Origin: Leptasterias polaris
Lineage: Eukaryota; Echinodermata; Asteroidea; Forcipulatida; Asteriidae
Assembly (NCBI GenBank): GCA_037783415.1
Contig: JAZGTN010000058.1
Span: 7,290,001 to 7,354,000, forward strand
DNA length: 64,000 bases
Direction: 5' to 3'
In this document: positions 35,681-47,610 of the stretch, one piece after another
How positions within the stretch are numbered: position 1 is the stretch's first letter
Layout of the letters: every line of letters begins with the position of its first letter
Program-made: the position numbers and the translations under genes
Notes under the pieces: model-generated
Databases searched by the model: none
What the model saw: the letters and a program-made list of their open reading frames with translations, nothing else
Told to the model about the DNA's origin: nothing

Positions 35681-38300
35681 CTAGAGCTTAAGTGTTTGTC
35701 AACAAACACAGAGCTGTTCCTGTAATTTTCAAAGAGTTTAAAACTGAAAAGAAATTGAAAATCGGGTGTGTAGTTCTTGAGATATGGTCCCACTTCCGGT
35801 TGACCCGGAAGTAAAGGTCAACATGGGGTCACGGTTACCCAAGGCTAATCCCCCATGCCCAAGGAGTCTAAAACTGAAAACAGTTTGACAATCGGTTGTG
35901 TAGTTCTTGAGATATGGTCTTACTTCCGGTTGACCCGGAAGTAAAGGTCAACATGAGGTCACCGTTATCCAAGGTTGATATACAATGGCCAAGGAGTCTA
36001 TAACTAAAAAAAGTTTGAAAATCGGCTGTGTAGTTCTTGAGATATGGTCCCACTTCCGGTTGACCCGGAAGTTAAGGTCAACATGGGGTCACAGTTACTC
36101 AAGGCTAATCTCCCTTGCCCTAGGAGTCTATAACTGAAAAAGTTTGAAAATCGGCTGTGTAATTCTTGAGATATGGTCCCACTAATTAAATATTGACCTC
36201 GCTGTAAATGGGCTAATTAATTAAGAATTTAAACAAAAATTACATTGAGAGTTAAGTTCATGTACTAAGATTCAATATTGATACAGGATCTAACTCTTTC
36301 ATATTTGTACGCTTTAGGATATTAGGTCACATGCACAGTTGTGTAAACAGGGTTTTTTAATTGAAATTTTGTTTATGAAACTGCTGTTACACGGGTCACC
36401 AACTGTTTCAGAAACAGTATGTTGACCAAAATAACCGTGGATGCTCAGGCTTATAGACCTACATAAGCCTGTGACGGTAACACGGTTAAGTGACAGATCT
36501 TATGGTTAAACGTTTACATTTATTTGTACGGTTCGGATAAACGTTGAAAAAATCACTTAAAAAGTGCCGCGTAATGCTGACCATAATAACTGTGATTACA
36601 ATTTTCACAGCACAATATCCCATAAAACACACACACATATCATTCCATTTTACAGACTCGTAGTCTTTGTTATTTCATTACATCTGTGCGTGTAGCAATA
36701 TTTGTGAGAAACATTGCACGCTAGGGGGCGTTCCACAACAATTCATAAATGCGCAGGCTTATACGTAAGCCTGTGATGGTTACACGGTTAAGTGACAGAT
36801 CTTACGGTTAAACGTTCACATTTGTACGGTTCGGATAAACGTTGAAAAATTCACTTGAAAAGTGCTGAGAAATGCTGACCATAATAATTGCCAAACACAC
36901 CTATATCGTTTCCAATTTACAGGCTTAATTCTTTGTTATTTCATTACTTTGCGTGCGGCATTAGTTGAAAGAAACATTGAACGCTAGAGGGCGTTCCACA
37001 ACAAATCGATTGCACAGTTACCCGGTTAACCAAACAATCCTGTTAAACGTTTAAATGGTTACGTTTACATTTAAATGCTGAGGCTTTGTAAGCCTGCCTG
37101 TGACGGTCACACGATTAACCATCCGATCAACCGGTTGAACATCTACATTATTACGGTTCGGATAAATGTTGAAAAATCATCCTCAAAAAGTGTCGCGAAA
37201 TTTTGAACCGTTCACATTTATTATGTTCGTTTCAGAAATTATTACGAGTTTACTAAAAATTTACTGTAAATGCATGTAAACAAAAATGATGTTGTATTTA
37301 ATTCGTAATCGTAACAATTTTTCTACCCTGAAATGCCAATCGAGTATGTTATATTTATTTAGGCTAAAACAGTCAATTCATATGGGATACGATTGTATTG
37401 TAATTTTGTCTCTTCCACAACCCCAAATCCAACACTGACCGTTTAGCCATGAAAAACGAATTTCTCTTTACCACACCTTTCCTCAATCAGCTCTTTTTAT
37501 TGCTAAAACATATCGTTTTCCGGCGAACGGGATCCAAGAGTAGATAAGTCTACAACGCCGGATATTTCTCATAAAACACGGCATAACAGGTTTTCGTCGT
37601 CCACGCTAAAAAAAAACTACGACCTGCAGATCTGAGTGGTGGTACACGACGACAGGAACCTCAGAGCTACAATCTTTTCAAATTTTTTTAATTTGACTGC
37701 TTTTCGTATATAAACACATATAAAATTCTAGACAGAGTACCCATGGCGTTCAATTTGTCTGAGAATTTGGGTTTATTTTCTACTGACAATGTTTTAATAC
37801 GTTTTGATGCTTTTAAACTGAGCGTCACTCAAATCTTTCTTGTTTTAAGAAACATTTGTGTTATCTAGGACGTTTAATTTGAGCTTAATTGAAAAAACTG
37901 TGTTTCTAAAAGTCGGATTTGTTTTCACTATCTCCATTTGTTTTGTACATGGGCAAAAACGCGCAATAAATGACGTCATTGTGACGTCGTTCCACATTTT
38001 AGTCCGAAAAGCACATCTACAGTACCCAAGAAGTCTAAAACTGAAAAAAGTTTGACGATCGGTCGTCTACTTTTTGAGATAGAGTGCTCTAAAGTCTGGC
38101 TAATTAAATATTCACCTCGCTGTAAAGTGGCTAATTAATTAAGAATTTTAACATTTTTTACATTTAGAGTTAAGTTTATGTTCTAAGCTTCAATTTGATA
38201 TATGTTTTAACTCTTTCGTATTTGCGCTCTAGGATATTAGGCTTAAAGAAAAAAACGTGTGCAAATGCTATGGGATTTGAGTGGAAACAAAGAATTATAA
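35681..38300 (+). repeat. Array unit C (2.62 kb), near-identical to B
   Basis: Follows unit B almost base for base through the monomers, modules and core (shared minus frame of 61 codons at 35,868-36,053, identical to 33,095-33,280). It lacks the hairpin cassettes at its end: AAAGAATTATAACTAG leads straight into unit D. TGACGTCA lies at 37,971. Confidence 0.9.
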
Positions 38301-41300
38301 CTAGACATTAGGTGTTTGTGTACAAACACGAAGCTGTTCCGGTTTTCTGATTCATAAACAAAATTTAACCCTTGTCTAACATTTACTGCTCAAATGGTTT
38401 ATAACTGAAAAGAAATTGAATATCGGTTGTGTAGTTCTTGAGATGTGGTCTCACTTCCGGTTGACCTGGAAGTAAAGGTCAACATGGGGTCACGGTTACC
38501 CAAGGCTAATCTTCAAAGCCCAAGGAGTCAATAACTGAAAAAAGTTTGAAAATCGGTTGTGTAATTCTTGAGATATGGTCCCACTTCCGGTTGACCCTTA
38601 GGTAAAGGTCAACATGGGGTCACGGTTACCCAAGGCTAACCTTCAATGCCCTAGGAGTCTATAACTGAAAAAAGTTTGAAAATCGGCTGTGTAATTTTTG
38701 AAATATGGTCCCACTTCCGGTTGACCCGTAGGTAAAGGTCAACATGGGGTCACGGTTACCCAAGGCTAATCTGCAATGCCCAGGGAGTCTATAACTGAAA
38801 ACAGTTTGAAAATCAGTTGTGTAATTCTTGAGATATGGTCCCACTTCCGGTTGACCTGGAAGTAAAGGTCAACATGGGGTCATGGTTACCCAATGCTAAT
38901 AGCCCATTCCCAAGGAGTCTAGAACTGAAAAAAGTTTTAAAATCGGCTGTGTAGTTCTTGAGATATGGTCCCACTTCCGGTTGACCCGGAAGTAAAGGTC
39001 AGCATGGGGTCACGGTTACCCAAGGCTAATTTCCAATGCCCAAGGAGTCTATAACTGAACAAAGTTTGAAAATCGGTTGTGTAGTTCTTTAGATATGGTC
39101 CCACTTCCGGTTGACCCATAGGTAAAGGTCAACATGGGGTCACGGTTACCCAAGGCTAATCTGCAATGCCCAAGGAGTCTATAACTGAAAACAGTTTGAA
39201 AATCAGTTGTGTAATTCTTGAGATATGGTCCCACTTCCGGTTGACCTGGAAGTAAAGGTCAACATGGGGTCATGGTTACCCAATGCTAATATCCCATTCC
39301 CAAGGAGTCTATAACTGAACAAAGTTTGAAAATCGGTTGTGTAGTTCTTTAGATATGGTCCCACTTCCGGTTGACCCATAGGTAAAGGTCAACATGGGGT
39401 CACGGTTACCCAAGGCTAATCTTCAATGCCCAAGGAGTCTATAACTAAAAACAGTTTGAAAAACGGTTGTGTAGTTCTTGAGATATGGTCCCACTTCCGG
39501 TTGACCCGAAAGTAAAGGTCAACATGGGTTCACGGTTACCCAAGGCTTTTCGAGATACAGTGATCTCAAGATTGGCCAATTAAATATTCACCTCACTGTA
39601 AATGGGCAAATTAATTAAGAATAAAAAAAAATATTACATTGAGAGTTAAGTTCATGTACTAAGCTTCAATTTGATATAGGACCTAACTCTTTCATATTTG
39701 TATGCTTTAGGATAATAGGTCACATGCAAGGTTGTGTAAACAGGTTTTTTTACTTGAAATTTTGTTTATGAAACTGCTGTTACACGGGTCACCAACTGTT
39801 TCAGAAACGGTATGTTGACCAAAAATAACCGTGAATGCTCAGGCTTATACATAAGCCTGTGACGGTTACACGGTTAAGTGACAGATCTTACGGTTAAACG
39901 TTTACATTTATTTGTACGCTTCGAATAAATGTTGAAAAAAACACTTAAAAAGTGCCGCGTAATGCTGACCATAATAATTGCCAAACACACCTATATCGTT
40001 TCCAATTTACACCTATATCGTTTCTGTGATTACGGTTTTCACAGCACAATATCCCATAAAACACACACACAAATCATTCCAATTTACAGACTCGTAGTCT
40101 TTGTTATTTCATTACATCTGTGCATGTAGCAATATTTGTGAGAAACATTGCACGCTAGGGGGCGTTCCACAACAATTCGTGAATGCGCAGGCTTATACGT
40201 AAGCCTGTGACGGTTACACGATTAAGTGACAGATCTTACGGTTAAACGTTCACATTTGTACGGTTCGGATAAACGTTGAAAAATTCACTTGAAAAGTGCT
40301 GCGAAATGCTGACCATAATAATTGCCACACGCACCTATATCGTTTCCAATACTTTGTGTGCGGCATTAGTTGCAAGAAACATTGAACGCTAGAGGGCGTT
40401 CCACAACAATTCATAAATGCGCAGGCTTATACGTAAGCCTGTGACGGTTACACGGTTAAGTGACAGATCTTACGGTTAAACGTTCACATTTGTACGGTTC
40501 GGATAAACGTTGAAAAATTCACTTGAAAAGTGCTGCGAAATGCTGACCATAATAATTGCCACAGTACACACCTATATCGTTTCCAATACTTTGTGTGCGG
40601 CATTAGTTGCAAGAAACATTGAACGCTAGAGGGCGTTCCACAACAATTCATAAATGCGCAGGCTTATACGTAAGCCTGTGACGGTTACACGGTTAAGTGA
40701 CAAATCTTACGGTTAAACGTTCACATTTGTACGGTTCGGATAAACGTTGAAAAATTCACTTGAAAAGTGCTGCGAAATGCTGACCATAATAATTGCCAAA
40801 CACACCTATATCGTTTCCAATTTACAGGTTTGATTCTTTGTGATTTCATTACTTTGCGTGTGGCATTAGTTGAAAGAAACATTGAACGCTAGAGGGCGTT
40901 CCACAACAAATCGATTGCACAGTTACCCGGTTAACCAAACAATAATTCTGTTAAACGTTTAAATGTTTACGTTTACATTTAAATGCTGAGGCTTTGTAAG
41001 CCTGCCTGTGACGGTCACACGGTTAACCATCCAATCAACCGGTTGAACATCTACATTATTACGGTTCGGATAAATGTTGAAAAATCATCTTCAAAAAGTG
41101 TTGCGAAATTTTGACCATAATAAATGTGAACAACCGTTCACATTTATTATGGTCGTTTCAGAAATTATTACGAGTTTACTAAAAATTAACTGTAAATGCA
41201 TGTCAACAAAAATGATGTTGTATTTAATTCGTAATCGTAAAAATTGTTCTACCCTGAAATGCCAATCGAGTATGTTATATTTGTTTAGGCTAAAACAGTC

Positions 41301-42556
41301 AATTCATATGGGATACGATTGTATTGTAATTTTGTCTCTTCCACAACCCCAAATCCAACACTGACCGTTTAGCCATGAAAAACGATTTTCTCTTTACACA
41401 CTCCTTTCCTCAATCAGCTTTTTATTGCCATATTGCAAGGGCCATCAAGTTTTGTAACTGATACATCGCGGTTTCCTGAAGTAATGCCTTTGCACAAGAA
41501 ATGTTAAACATATCGTTTTCCCGGCGAACGGGACCTAAGCGCATACAATTTTGCAACCCCCAAATTATGGACAAGAACACGGCACCCGTATTCTTTACGT
41601 CCACGGTGAAATCTGAATAACTATCTGAGTACACGACGATCGACGACGCTGCGCTGAGCAAGACAAATTCTTTTCGATTCTTGTGAATGAACGTAGACTT
41701 GTGTCAGTCGGCGACAGGAATGATGACTCTATGTATATTCTACATAAACGTCTACATAAACGTCTACAACACGGGTCATAAATGGGTTTAGGGCTTGAAC
41801 GAATCTAGGAAACCCTAGAAAGATTGAGGGCGCTATACGAGTTTAACGGTGCGGGTTTTTTTACTTTAAAAAAACGGAAAAAATTTACTTTGTCGTTAAT
41901 AAAGACATATCAAATTCAAGTCAGAGTACCCATGGCGTTCAATTTGCCTGATAATTTTGGTTTTTTTTTCTACTGACAATGTTTAAATAAGTTTTGATGC
42001 TTTTAAACTGATCGTCTATAAAACCTTTCTTGTTTTAAGAAACATTTGTGAACCCAGGACGTTAAATTTGAGCTTAATTGAAAAAAACTGTGTTTCTAGA
42101 AGTCAGATTTGTTTTCACTATCTCCATGTGTTTTGTACACGGGCGAAAATGCGCAATAAATGACGTCATTGTGACGTCGTTCCACATTTTAGGCCGAAAA
42201 GCACATCTACAGTACCCAAGAAGTCTAAAACTGAAAAAAGTTTGACGATCGGTCGTCTACTTTTTGAGATAGAGTGCTCTAAAGTCTGGCTAATTAAATA
42301 TTCACCTCGCTGTAAAGTGGCTAATTAATTAAGAATTTTAACATTTTTTACATTTAGAGTTTAATTCATGTACTAAGCTTCAATTTGATATAATGATCTC
42401 ACTCTTTCGTATTACGCTCTAGGATATTAGGCTTAAAGAAAAAAACGTGTGCAAATGCTATGGGATTTGAGTGGAAACAAAGAATAATAATAATAAGAAT
42501 AATCTCGACGAAAACAATAGCTGTTCCGACAGCTAGGTCGGAACAGCTAATAATAA
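38301..42556 (+). repeat. Array unit D (4.26 kb) with expanded monomers
   Basis: It starts CTAGACATTAGGTGTTTGTG, a variant left end. Nine 130-bp monomers follow (TTCCGGTTGACC at about 38,455 and every 130 bp to 39,495). A three-monomer sub-period is visible: GACCTGGAAGTAAAGGTCAA recurs 390 bp apart at about 38,855 and 39,245. Four GGGCGTTCCACAAC modules (40.15-40.9 kb) and the core follow. TGACGTCA lies at 42,171, with one hairpin cassette at 42,505-42,548. Confidence 0.9.
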
Positions 42557-45500
42557 CTAGAGCTTAAGTGTTTGTCAACAAACACAGAGCTGTTCCTGTA
42601 ATTTTCAAAGGGTTTATAACTGAAAAGAAATTGAAAATCGGGTGTGTAGTTCTTGAGATATGGTCCCACTTCCGGTTGACCCGGAAGTAAAGGTCAACAT
42701 GGGGTCACGGTTACCCAAGGCTAATACCCATGCCCAAGGAGTCTAAAACTTAAAACAGTTTGACAATCGGTTGTGTAGTTCTTGAGATATGGTCTTACTT
42801 CCGGTTGATCCGGAAGTAAAGGTCAACATGAGGTCACCGTTATCCAATGTTGATCTACAATGGCCAAGGAGTCTATAACTGAAAAAAAGTTTGAAAATCG
42901 GTAGTGTAATTCTTGAGATATGGTCCCACTTCCGGTTGACCCGGAAGTAAAGGTCAACATGGGGTCACGGTTACCCTAAGGCTAAACTCCAATGCCCAAG
43001 GAGTCTATAACTGAAAACAAGTTTGAAAATCGGTTGTGTAGTTCTTGAGATAGGGTCCCACTTCCGGTTGACCCGTTAGTAAAGGTCAACATGGGGTCAC
43101 GGTTGCTCAGGGCTAATCTCTAATGCCCAAGGAGTCTATAACTGAAAACAGTTTGACGATCGGTTGTATACATTTCGAGATATAGTGCTCTCAAGATTGG
43201 CTAATTAAATATTCACCTCGCTGTAAATGGGCTAATTAATTCAGAATATAAAAAAAAATTACATTGAGAGTTAAGTTCATGTACTACTAAGCTTCAATTT
43301 GATATAGGATCTAACTCTTTCATATTTGTACGCTTTAGGATATTAGGTCACATGCAAGGTTGTGTAAACAGGTTTTTTTACTTGAAATTTTGTTTATGAA
43401 ACTGCTGTTACACGGGTCACCAACTGTTTCAGAAACGGTATGTTGACCAAAAATAACCGTGAATGCTCAGGCTTATACATAAGCCTGTGACGGTTACACG
43501 GTTAAGTGACAGATCTTACGGTTAAACGTTTACATTTATTTGTACGGTTCGGATAAACGTTGCAAAAATCACTTAAAAAGTGCCGCGTAATGCTGACCAT
43601 AATAACTGTGATCACGATTTTCACAGCACAATATCCCATAAAACACACACTTATCATTCCCAATTTACAGACTCATAGTCTTTGTTATTTCATTACATCT
43701 GTGCGTGTAGTAATATTTGTGAGAAACATTGCACGCTAGGGGGCGTTCCACAACAATTCGTGAATGCGCAGGCTTATACGTAAGCCTGTGATGGTTACAC
43801 GATTAAGTGACAGATCTTACGGTTAAACGTTCACATTTGTACAGTTCGGATAAACGTTGAAAAATTCACTTGAAAAGTGCTGCGAAATGCTGACCATAAT
43901 AACTGTGATCACGATTTTCACAGCACAATATCCCATAAAACACACACTTATTATTCCCAATTTACAGACTCATAGTCTTTGTTATTTCATTACATCTGTG
44001 CGTGTAGTAATATTTGTGAGAAACATTGCACGCTAGGGGGCGTTCCACAACAATTCGTGAATGCGCAGGCTTATACGTAAGCCTGTGATGGTTACACGAT
44101 TAAGTGACAAATCTTATGGTTAAACGTTTACATTTATTTGTACGGTTCGGATAAACGTTGAAAAAAATCACTTAAAAAGTGCCGCGTAATGCTTACCATA
44201 ATAACTGTGATCACGATTTTCACAGCACAATATCCCATAAAACACACACTTATCATTCCCAATTTACAGACTCATACTCTTTGTTATTTCATTACATCTG
44301 TGCGTGTAGTAATATTTGTGAGAAACATTGCACGCTAGGGGGCGTTCCACAACAATTCGTGAATGCGCAGGCTTATACGTAAGCCTGTGACGGTTACACG
44401 GTTAAGTGACAGATCTTACGGTTAAACGTTCACATTTGTACGGTTCGGATAAACGTTGAAAAATTCACTTGAAAAGTGCTGAGAAATGCTGACCGTAATA
44501 ATTGCCAAACACACCTATATCGTTTCCAATTTACAGGCTTAATTCTTTGTTATTTCATTACTTTGCGTGCGGCATTAGTTGAAAGAAACATTGAACGCTA
44601 TAGGGCGTTCCACAACAAATCGATTGCACGGTTACCCGGTTAACCAAATGATAATCCTGTTAAACGTTTAAATGTTTACGTTTACATTTAAATGCTGAGG
44701 CTTTGTAAACCTGCCTGTGACGGTCACACGGTTAACCATCCGATCAACCGGTTGAACATCTACATTATTACGGTTCGGATAAATATTGAAAAATCATCCT
44801 CAAAAGTGTCGCGAAATTTTGACCATAATAAATGTGAACGGTTACACATGTAACTGACCGTTTCAGAAATGATTACGAGTTTACTAAAAAATAACTGTAA
44901 ATGCATGTAAACAAAATGATGTTGTATTTAATTCGTAATCGTAAAAATTTTTCTACCCTGAAATGCCAATCGAGTATGTTATATTTGTTTAGGCTAAAAC
45001 AGTAAATTCATATGGGATACAATTGTATTGTAATTTTGTCTCTTCACACCCCCAAATCCAACACTGACCGTTTAGCCATGAAAAACCAATTTCTCTTTAC
45101 CACACCTTTCCTCAATCAGCTCTTTTTATTGCTAAAACATATCGTTTTCCGGCGAACGGGACCCAAGAGCAGACAAGTCTACAACGCCGGATATTTCTCA
45201 TAAAACACGGCATAACAGGTTTTCGTCGTCCACGCTAAAAAAAACCTTAATAACGACCTGCAGATCTGAGTGGTGGTACACGACGACATGAACCTCAGCG
45301 CTACAATCTTTTCAAAATTTTAAAATTTGGCTGCTTTTCGTATATAAACACATATAAAATTCTAGCCAGAGTACCCATGGCGTTCAATTTGTCTGAGAAT
45401 TTGGGTTTATTTTCTACTGACAATGTTTTAATACGTTTTGATGCTTTTAAACTGAGCGTCAATCAAATCTTTCTTGTTTTAAGAAACATTTGTGTTATCT

Positions 45501-46033
45501 AGGACGTTTAATTTGAGCTTAATTGAAAAAACTGTGTTTCTAGAAGTCGGATTTGTTTTCACTATCTCCATTTGTTTTGTACATGGGCGAAAACGCCCAA
45601 TAAATGACGTCATTGTGACGTCGTTCCACATTTTAGGCCGAAAAGCACATCTACAGTACCCAAGAAGTCTAAAACTGAAAAAAGTTTGACGATCGGTCGT
45701 CTACTTTTTGAGATAGAGTGCTCTAAAGTCTGGCTAATTAAATATTCACCTCGCTGTAAAGTGGCTAAGTGCTCTAAAGTCTGGCTAATTAAATATTCAC
45801 CTCGCTGTAAAGTGGCTAATTAATTAAGAATTTTAACATTTTTTACATTTAGAGTTAAGTTTATGTTCTAAGCTTCAATTTGATATATGATTTAACTCTT
45901 TCGTATTTGCGCTCTAGGATATTAGGCTTAAAGAAAAAAACGTGTGCAAATGCTATGGGATTTGAGTGGAAACAAAGAATAATAATAATCTCGACGAAAA
46001 CAATAGCTGTTCCGACAGCTAGGTCGGAACAGC

Positions 46034-46066
<33 letters not shown>

Positions 46067-46487
46067 TAATAAAAATCCCAACGAAAACAATAGCTGTTCC
46101 GACTGCATCGGAACAGCTAATAATAATAATAATAATAATCTCGACGAAAACAATAGCTGTTCCGACTGCGTCAGGAACAGCTAATAATAATCTCGACGAA
46201 AACAATAGCTGTTCCGACCTATGTCGGAACAGCTAATAATAATAATCTCGACGAAAACAATAGCTGTTCCGACCTATGTCGGAACAGCTAATAATAATCT
46301 CGACGAAAACAATAGCTGTTCCGACAGCTAGGTCGGAACAGCTAATAAAAATAATAAAAATCCCAACGAAAACAATAGCTGTTCCGACTGCGTCAGGAAC
46401 AGCTAATAATAAGAAAGAAAATAAAAATCTCGACGAAAACAATAGCTGTTCCGACAGCTAGGTCGGAACAGCTAATAATAATAAAAA
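42557..46487 (+). repeat. Array unit E (3.93 kb)
   Basis: It starts CTAGAGCTTAAGTGTTTGTC. There are four 130-bp monomers (42,670-43,190) and four module copies (43.7-44.6 kb). The core includes a short local duplication of GTGCTCTAAAGTCTGGCTAA (45,718 and 45,768) and a TGACGTCA at 45,605. The unit ends in eight hairpin cassettes. Confidence 0.9.
45989..46474 (+). repeat. Array of eight hairpin cassettes at the end of unit E
   Basis: Eight copies of (C)TCGACGAAAACAATAGC or its CCCAACGAAAAC variant, plus stem TGTTCCGAC...GTCGGAACA, are separated by (AAT)n or AAAATAAT spacers of variable length. Loop types are AGCTAG (copies 1, 6, 8), TGCAT (2), TGCGTCA (3, 7) and CTAT (4, 5). The frames of 114-118 codons across this block simply translate the cassette and are rejected. 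Confidence 0.92.
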
Positions 46488-47260
46488 CTAGCCATTAGGT
46501 GTTTGTGAACAAACACAAAGCTGTTCCGTGTATTATTGTTTGCCTCGATTAAGTGCTTCAAAGGTTTAAAGTTGGTCTGATTTCAAGATAGAATACTCTT
46601 GACCTTCGACAGGCCCTTTTTTCAGTGGGGCCTGAAAAACCTAAACCTGGTCTTCGAGAGGAGCTTTTAAACGAGAAATAAAGGTGAACATGGGGTCATG
46701 GTAACTCTTGTCTAACATTTAATGCTCAAAGAGTTTTTAACTGAAATGATATTGAAAATCGGGTGTAGTTCTTGAGATGGTGCTCCAAAGATTGACTAAT
46801 TAAATATTCATATGAAGATCACGTGGTTAATTATTTAAGAATGTTAACAAAATTAAATTTAGTGAAAAACTTTTTGTACTAAGCTTCAACTTAATATTAT
46901 AGGATAAACTCTGTAGAAGACACTTCGACCTTTTACAAGCTTTGAATTTGAACTTGAAATGTGCCTAAAAACGGTTGACGCGGAAGTTAGGGTAAACTTA
47001 GGGTTAAGATAACAGTTGGCTAATTTCTATGCCCAAGGAGTTTATAACCGAAAAAAATATGAAAATTGTAAGCGTACATCTTGAGATAATTATATTCGAA
47101 CTTTCGGTTGACCCGGAAGATAAGGTCAACCCAAGGCTAATCTCCAATTCGCAAGGAAAAATGAAAACAGTTTGAAAAGGGGGGGGGGGGTGTACTTCTT
47201 GAAAGATTGACTAATGAATTATTCATGTGGCGATCGTGTAATTAATTAATTAAGAATTTT
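46488..47260 (+). repeat. Degraded partial unit F at the right edge of the array
   Basis: It starts CTAGCCATTAGGTGTTTGTG and AACAAACACAAAGCTGTTCC. Only mutated monomers follow (GGTTGACGCGGAAG near 46,975, GGTTGACCCGGAAG near 47,105) with the ATTAATTAATTAAGAATTT motif near 47,240. Divergence is much higher than between units B and C. Confidence 0.75.
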
Positions 47261-47380
47261 AATTGTATTGCTTGTAAAAACTAAGGAAAGTTGTAAGCAA
47301 GGGTATGGTAATACATAAAATGGAATATTTGATGGCCAATGGGAAATAATGAATCATTACACTATCACGCCTGGCATGTG

Positions 47381-47610
47381 GCGTGTCGTTGCCGAGTGGT
47401 TAGTGCATCGGACTCAAGCTCTGGTGGCTAAGTCATCGGGGTGTGGGTTCGAACTCCGGGCTAGAGACTAGTGTCCTTGAGCAAGGTATTAAAACATAAT
47501 TGCTTCGTAAAAGTTGGTGAGGTAGTGCTTTGTACCAGCCAGGAATGATACCCAATCCTGAATCCTTATGGAATGTAAAGGGGGTAACCCTGTTTTAGCT
47601 CCAGGAGTAT
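47381..47610 (+). mobile_element. tRNA-derived SINE
   Basis: The head resembles a tRNA-Leu: an A-box-like TTGCCGAGTGGTTAG at 47,389, an anticodon-loop-like ACTCAAGC, a long variable arm, and a B box GGTTCGAACTCC at 47,446-47,457. The body follows, with GTGTCCTTGAGCAAGGTATT, a motif common in the central domain of several animal SINE superfamilies, then TGCTTTGTACCAGCC. The acceptor stem does not pair properly, so it is not a working tRNA gene. The right limit is approximate. Confidence 0.75.

Noticed and set aside
33095..39234. Recurrent 60-codon minus frames beginning MGPYLKNYT
   Set aside because: They come from the 130-bp monomer, which is not a multiple of 3, so the frame is lost at every repeat; monomer divergence shows no coding bias.
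35090..45689. Recurrent 65-codon frame MLSRTFNLSLIEKTVF at 35,090, 37,858 and 45,492
   Set aside because: Repeated because the array units are repeated; the related copies near 32.5 and 42.1 kb are not kept as the same open frame.
45861..46461. Frames of 61-118 codons repeating STKTIAVPTA or its minus-strand equivalent
   Set aside because: The apparent protein repeat is the hairpin cassette read through; loop and spacer changes shift the frame freely.
45989..46474. CRISPR-like array of regularly spaced palindromic repeats
   Set aside because: Spacers are (AAT)n-like and not unique, the context is eukaryotic, and no cas genes exist.
47381..47463. tRNA-Leu gene
   Set aside because: A and B boxes are present, but the acceptor stem and arms do not pair properly and a SINE body follows.
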